64,000 nt of DNA, taken from the NCBI RefSeq assembly GCF_019396325.1, contig NZ_JAHKRO010000026.1:24229-88228 (forward strand). The letters run 5' to 3'. The translations under genes and the position numbers were made by a program. The first letter of the stretch is position 1, and each line of letters begins with the position of its first letter. Positions 61,633 to 64,000 of the stretch are shown piece after piece. The DNA comes from Nonomuraea ceibae (lineage in GTDB: Bacteria; Actinomycetota; Actinomycetes; Streptosporangiales; Streptosporangiaceae). The notes under the pieces were generated by a model. The model searched no databases. It was not told the origin of the DNA and saw nothing but the letters and a program-made list of their open reading frames with translations.

Positions 61633-62343
61633 TCACCGTCCGGCGGGATCGTAGGGAGTCTCGGGAGCCTTCTCGCCGCGCAGCTCGGCGAGCTGGGCGG
61701 TGAGCGCGGCCATGATGTCGGCCGTGGCCTCGCGCAGCACGTCGGCGTGCGGCGGCCGGCCGGCGTAGCGCGACAGGTCGACCGGGGGGCCGACCAGCAC
61801 GCGGAACGTCTTGCGGGGGAAGATCCTGGGCCGCTTCTGGCCGTAGGGCAGCAGCTCGTGGGCGCCCCAGTGGGCGATGGGGATCACCTGGACGCCGCTC
61901 TCCAGGGCCAGCCTGGCGGCGCCGGTCTTGCCCACCATCGGCCACAGGCGGGGATCGCGGGTGCAGGTGCCCTCGGGGTAGAACAGGATCGCGCCGCCGT
62001 CCTTGAGCCGCTGCTCCGACTCCCGCAGCGACCTGGCGGCGTCCGCGCTGCCCCGGTAGACGGGGATGGCGCGCAGCGAGCGCACCGCGTGACCCAGCAG
62101 CGGCACCTTGAACAGCGCCGCCTTCGCCAGGATGATCGGCCAGCGGCCGTTGTTGTAGAGGAAGTGCGACAGCAGCACCGGGTCGGCCCACGACAGGTGA
62201 TTGGCCACGATGATCACGCCTCCCGTGCGCGGGAGGCGGTCGCCGCGGCGCCAGTCTTTCTTGACCAGGAGCCACGAGAGCGGTTTCACGATCACGACGG
62301 CCAGGGTTTCCCAGAAACGCGACGGTCGCGTGACGCGGCTCAT
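61633..62343 (-). CDS. plsC: 1-acyl-sn-glycerol-3-phosphate acyltransferase (PlsC family)
   Basis: A 236-residue membrane-associated acyltransferase that converts lysophosphatidate to phosphatidate. The catalytic box is ANHLSWADPVLL (HxxxxD, ~50), substrate motifs are RAIPVYRGSADAARSLRESE and ILFYPEGTCTRD, and IPIAHWGAHELLP is the fourth block. One hydrophobic segment near residues 14-26 anchors it. GGAGGA lies three to nine bases before ATG 62343. The long frame further upstream crosses cofC and is not coding. Confidence 0.95.
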   Translation of the reverse strand: MSRVTRPSRFWETLAVVIVKPLSWLLVKKDWRRGDRLPRTGGVIIVANHLSWADPVLLSHFLYNNGRWPIILAKAALFKVPLLGHAVRSLRAIPVYRGSADAARSLRESEQRLKDGGAILFYPEGTCTRDPRLWPMVGKTGAARLALESGVQVIPIAHWGAHELLPYGQKRPRIFPRKTFRVLVGPPVDLSRYAGRPPHADVLREATADIMAALTAQLAELRGEKAPETPYDPAGR

Positions 62344-62410
62344 GGTCTCCTCCAACACCTCTGGTATGCGCCCAAGTCTCCCGGTTGGCCGCCAGGGATG
62401 TCGAGGCGCG

Positions 62411-63082
62411 ATGCTTAAGCCTATGAGCATCCGCTGGTCGCTGGTCATTCCGGTGAAGACCCTGGTAGCGGCGAAGACCCGGCTGGCCGCCGCCACGGGC
62501 CCGCACCGCACGCGGCTCGCCGTCGCGGTCGCCTGCGACACCGTCACTGCCGCCCTCGCCTGCCCGGCGGTCGCCAGGGTAATCGTGGTGACGGCCGACC
62601 CGGCCGCCGCGGGGCCGCTGGCCGGGCTCGGCGCCGACGTGGTGCACGACCCGGACCGGGGGCTCAACACGGCGCTGCGCACCGGCGCGGCGCACGCGGT
62701 GCGGCTGGCGCCCGGCGACCCCGTCGGAGCGCTCCAGGCCGACCTGCCGGCGCTGCGCCCGGCGGAGCTGGCGATCGCACTGGGGGCCGCCGCCGAGTCC
62801 GACCAGGCGTTCGTGCCCGACGCGCTCGACGTCGGCACCACCTTCTACGGCGTACGGCCCGGCAGGCCCTTCCGGCCCCGGTTCGGCGGCGAGTCACGGG
62901 CCAAGCACCTGGCGGGCGGGGCCAAGGAGCTGACCCCGGAGGGCATCGACTCGCTGCGGCGCGACGTCGACACACCGGACGACCTGCGCGCCGCCATCAC
63001 GCTCGGCCTGGGCGCCCACACGGCGGCGGTGGTAGCGGAGCTGTGGCCCGACGGCGGTGACGGCGGCGGTGATCAGGTCTAG
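62411..63082 (+). CDS. cofC: 2-phospho-L-lactate guanylyltransferase CofC
   Basis: A 223-residue nucleotidyltransferase of coenzyme F420 synthesis, which couples GTP to phospholactate or phosphoenolpyruvate. The N-terminus SLVIPVKTLVAAKTRLAAAT is the GTP-binding signature, and DRGLNTALRTGAAHAV, LQADLPALRPAELAIAL and GTTFYGVRPGRPFRPRFGGE follow. ATG 62411 has GAGG four bases away; ATG 62423, which gives the conserved MSIRWSLVIP, is equally plausible. Divergent from plsC. F420 use is widespread in actinobacteria, and the remaining fbi genes are outside the window. Confidence 0.93.
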   Translation: MLKPMSIRWSLVIPVKTLVAAKTRLAAATGPHRTRLAVAVACDTVTAALACPAVARVIVVTADPAAAGPLAGLGADVVHDPDRGLNTALRTGAAHAVRLAPGDPVGALQADLPALRPAELAIALGAAAESDQAFVPDALDVGTTFYGVRPGRPFRPRFGGESRAKHLAGGAKELTPEGIDSLRRDVDTPDDLRAAITLGLGAHTAAVVAELWPDGGDGGGDQV

Positions 63083-63092
63083 GCTGGAACGC

Positions 63093-63293
63093 ATGCAGGG
63101 GACGGTGCGCAGCTTCGACGAGGCCACCCGGTCCGGCTCGGTCTTCCTCGACGACGGGACCGTGCTGACCTTCCCCGCCCATGCCTTCGACGCCGGGCCG
63201 CTGCTGCTGTTGCGCACCGGCCAGCGGGTCAACTTCACGGTGTCCGGCGGCGAGATCGGCTACATCACGCTGTCGACCTTCCCGCTGCCGTGA
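63093..63293 (+). CDS. Small cold-shock-domain-like protein
   Basis: A 66-residue protein with the start of a cold-shock (OB) fold: MQGTVRSFDEATRSGSVFLD, DGTVLTFPAHAF, GQRVNFTVSGGEIGYITL. The usual RNP1 (K-G-F/Y-G-F-I) aromatic motif is replaced by RSGSVFLD, so nucleic-acid stacking residues are largely missing; binding is therefore uncertain. TGGAA lies just before the ATG. It starts 10 bp after the cofC stop and probably shares its transcript. A terminator follows at once. Confidence 0.88.
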   Translation: MQGTVRSFDEATRSGSVFLDDGTVLTFPAHAFDAGPLLLLRTGQRVNFTVSGGEIGYITLSTFPLP

Positions 63294-63330
63294 AAAGGCC
63301 CGGACCCCCGTAAAGGGAGCCCGGGCCTTT
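63294..63330. terminator. Bidirectional terminator between the cold-shock-like and HU genes
   Basis: AAAGGCCCGG (63294-63303) pairs with CCGGGCCTTT (63321-63330). The A-run on the left and T-run on the right make a Rho-independent signal for both convergent genes. Confidence 0.85.
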
Positions 63331-63344
63331 CGCCGCTGCGGTGC

Positions 63345-63644
63345 CTACTTCTTCTTCGCGGCCTTCTTGCCGCCCTCGTTCACCAGATCCTTGAAGTCCG
63401 AACCGGGGCGGAACTTGGGCGCCCAGCTCTCCGCCACCTTGATCTCGGCGCCGGTCGAAGGGTTCCTGGCCGTCCTGGCCGGCTTGTGCACCATCTCGAA
63501 GGCGCCGAAGCCCGTGATCGAGACCTTGTCGCCGTTGGCCACTGCCTTCTGGACGGCGTCGATGACCGCGTTGACGGCCTCTGTCGCCGTCTTCCTGTCG
63601 CCGACGCGATCCGCGATGGCGTCGACGAGTTCCCGCTTGTTCAT
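63345..63644 (-). CDS. hup: DNA-binding protein HU
   Basis: A 99-residue nucleoid protein that bends DNA non-specifically. It has the full HU core: NKRELVDAIADRVGDRKTAT, NAVIDAVQKAVANGDKVSIT, GFGAFEMVHKPARTARNPST and GAEIKVAESWAPKFRPGSDF (arm and proline tip). A short tail GGKKAAKKK is far smaller than the long Lys/Ala tail of mycobacterial HupB, so this is the short HupA-like form. ATG 63644 follows a purine-rich stretch; the open frame further upstream is non-coding. Confidence 0.96.
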   Translation of the reverse strand: MNKRELVDAIADRVGDRKTATEAVNAVIDAVQKAVANGDKVSITGFGAFEMVHKPARTARNPSTGAEIKVAESWAPKFRPGSDFKDLVNEGGKKAAKKK

Positions 63645-63744
63645 GAAAGTTTCTGCTCCCCCAGTTACGGCTCGGGGTTCCAGCTCACGAGTCTGACGTA
63701 GAAACCCCTTACGCGCTCGAAAGTAGGCGGGATCGGGGGGGAAC

Positions 63745-63993
63745 TCAATCACCCGGCGTGTTTTCGTCCTCGCGTGGCGTGTCGGCGGCCTCGTCGAGAA
63801 CGGCCAGGAAGTTGTCCAGGCGGGCGGCCGCGCGGCCGGGATCGAGCTTGGCCTGGTCGCAGATGGACAGGTAGTGGCGCGCCAGCCGCTCGCGGTCGGC
63901 GCGGTCGGTCAGGGGCAGCATGCGGACGCGGCGGTGCGCTTCGCGCAACCGCCGCGCCAGCTCGTCGTCGTCTAGACGGTGGTCGGCAGCCAT
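63745..63993 (-). CDS. Small hypothetical helical protein
   Basis: An 82-residue cytoplasmic protein with an acidic/basic helical pattern: DDDELARRLREAHRRVRMLP, DRERLARHYLSICDQAKLDP and AARLDNFLAVLDEAADTP. ATG 63993 is seven bases from the window edge, so the ribosome binding site cannot be judged. It lies 100 bp upstream of hup on the same strand. The regular amphipathic helices suggest a small structured protein; no family is recognised by me. Confidence 0.75.
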   Translation of the reverse strand: MAADHRLDDDELARRLREAHRRVRMLPLTDRADRERLARHYLSICDQAKLDPGRAAARLDNFLAVLDEAADTPREDENTPGD

Positions 63994-64000
63994 GGCTGCC

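Overview
The window is high-GC (roughly 70 percent or more), gene-dense DNA with strong third-position GC bias, many GTG/TTG starts, C+ (zinc-ribbon) L28 and L32 ribosomal proteins, a coenzyme F420 gene (cofC) and a SigR-type ECF sigma factor. This points to a chromosomal segment of an actinomycete. The gene order ddl-gpsA-plsC-cofC-HU, and rnc-mutM with rpmF-yceD-coaD-rsmD-recG, would fit a Streptosporangiaceae/Nonomuraea-like filamentous actinomycete (inference). I see no rRNA, tRNA, CRISPR array, insertion sequence or prophage.

Left part (1-22 kb) is accessory and regulatory. It holds a sugar ABC importer under a probable LacI-family operator (permeases plus lipoprotein binding protein), an ABC exporter half-transporter, a secreted CAP-domain protein, a penicillin-binding transpeptidase with altered motifs, and a MerR/aldo-keto reductase pair driven by two mirrored, apparently leaderless promoters. 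These are followed by TetR next to a GH1 beta-glucosidase, a secreted coiled-coil hydrolase-like protein, a large M14 zinc carboxypeptidase and an aldehyde dehydrogenase. A same-strand set then combines two truncated acyl-adenylate-enzyme fragments, a STAND-type LuxR regulator and an alpha/beta hydrolase. The translation GTPase TypA closes this part with two tandem hairpins.

Middle (22-37 kb) contains a large unknown multi-pass membrane protein, an array of degenerate GC-rich repeats, a DUF2461 protein, a polysaccharide deacetylase, an XRE-cupin regulator divergent from an EamA exporter with shared dyad operators, a MEDS/HATPase anti-sigma-type protein facing a SigR-like sigma factor that lacks an adjacent rsrA, and a cysteine-synthase-fold enzyme. 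A complete iron-siderophore ABC uptake locus follows (binding protein divergent from two permeases and an ATPase, with two abutting iron boxes). At about 37 kb a 24-codon gene, a strong hairpin and a TPR protein form a peptide/TPR locus that I cannot assign to a known system; it is the most promising novelty here.

Right part (37-64 kb) is mostly core housekeeping: ftsY-smc (secretion, chromosome condensation), acylphosphatase, LysR/MFS pair, D-aminoacylase-like amidohydrolase, mutM-rnc, rpmF-yceD, coaD, rsmD, recG, a DAK2/DegV-type kinase-like protein divergent from rpmB, thiD and thiL (thiamine) around a repeat-containing membrane protein, an Lrp-type RAM domain protein, a DUF3515 lipoprotein, ddl, gpsA, plsC, cofC, a cold-shock-like small protein and a nucleoid HU protein.

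All calls come from reading the sequence and translated frames by eye; no database search was run. Start codons were chosen from Shine-Dalgarno spacing and family length and are stated where they matter.
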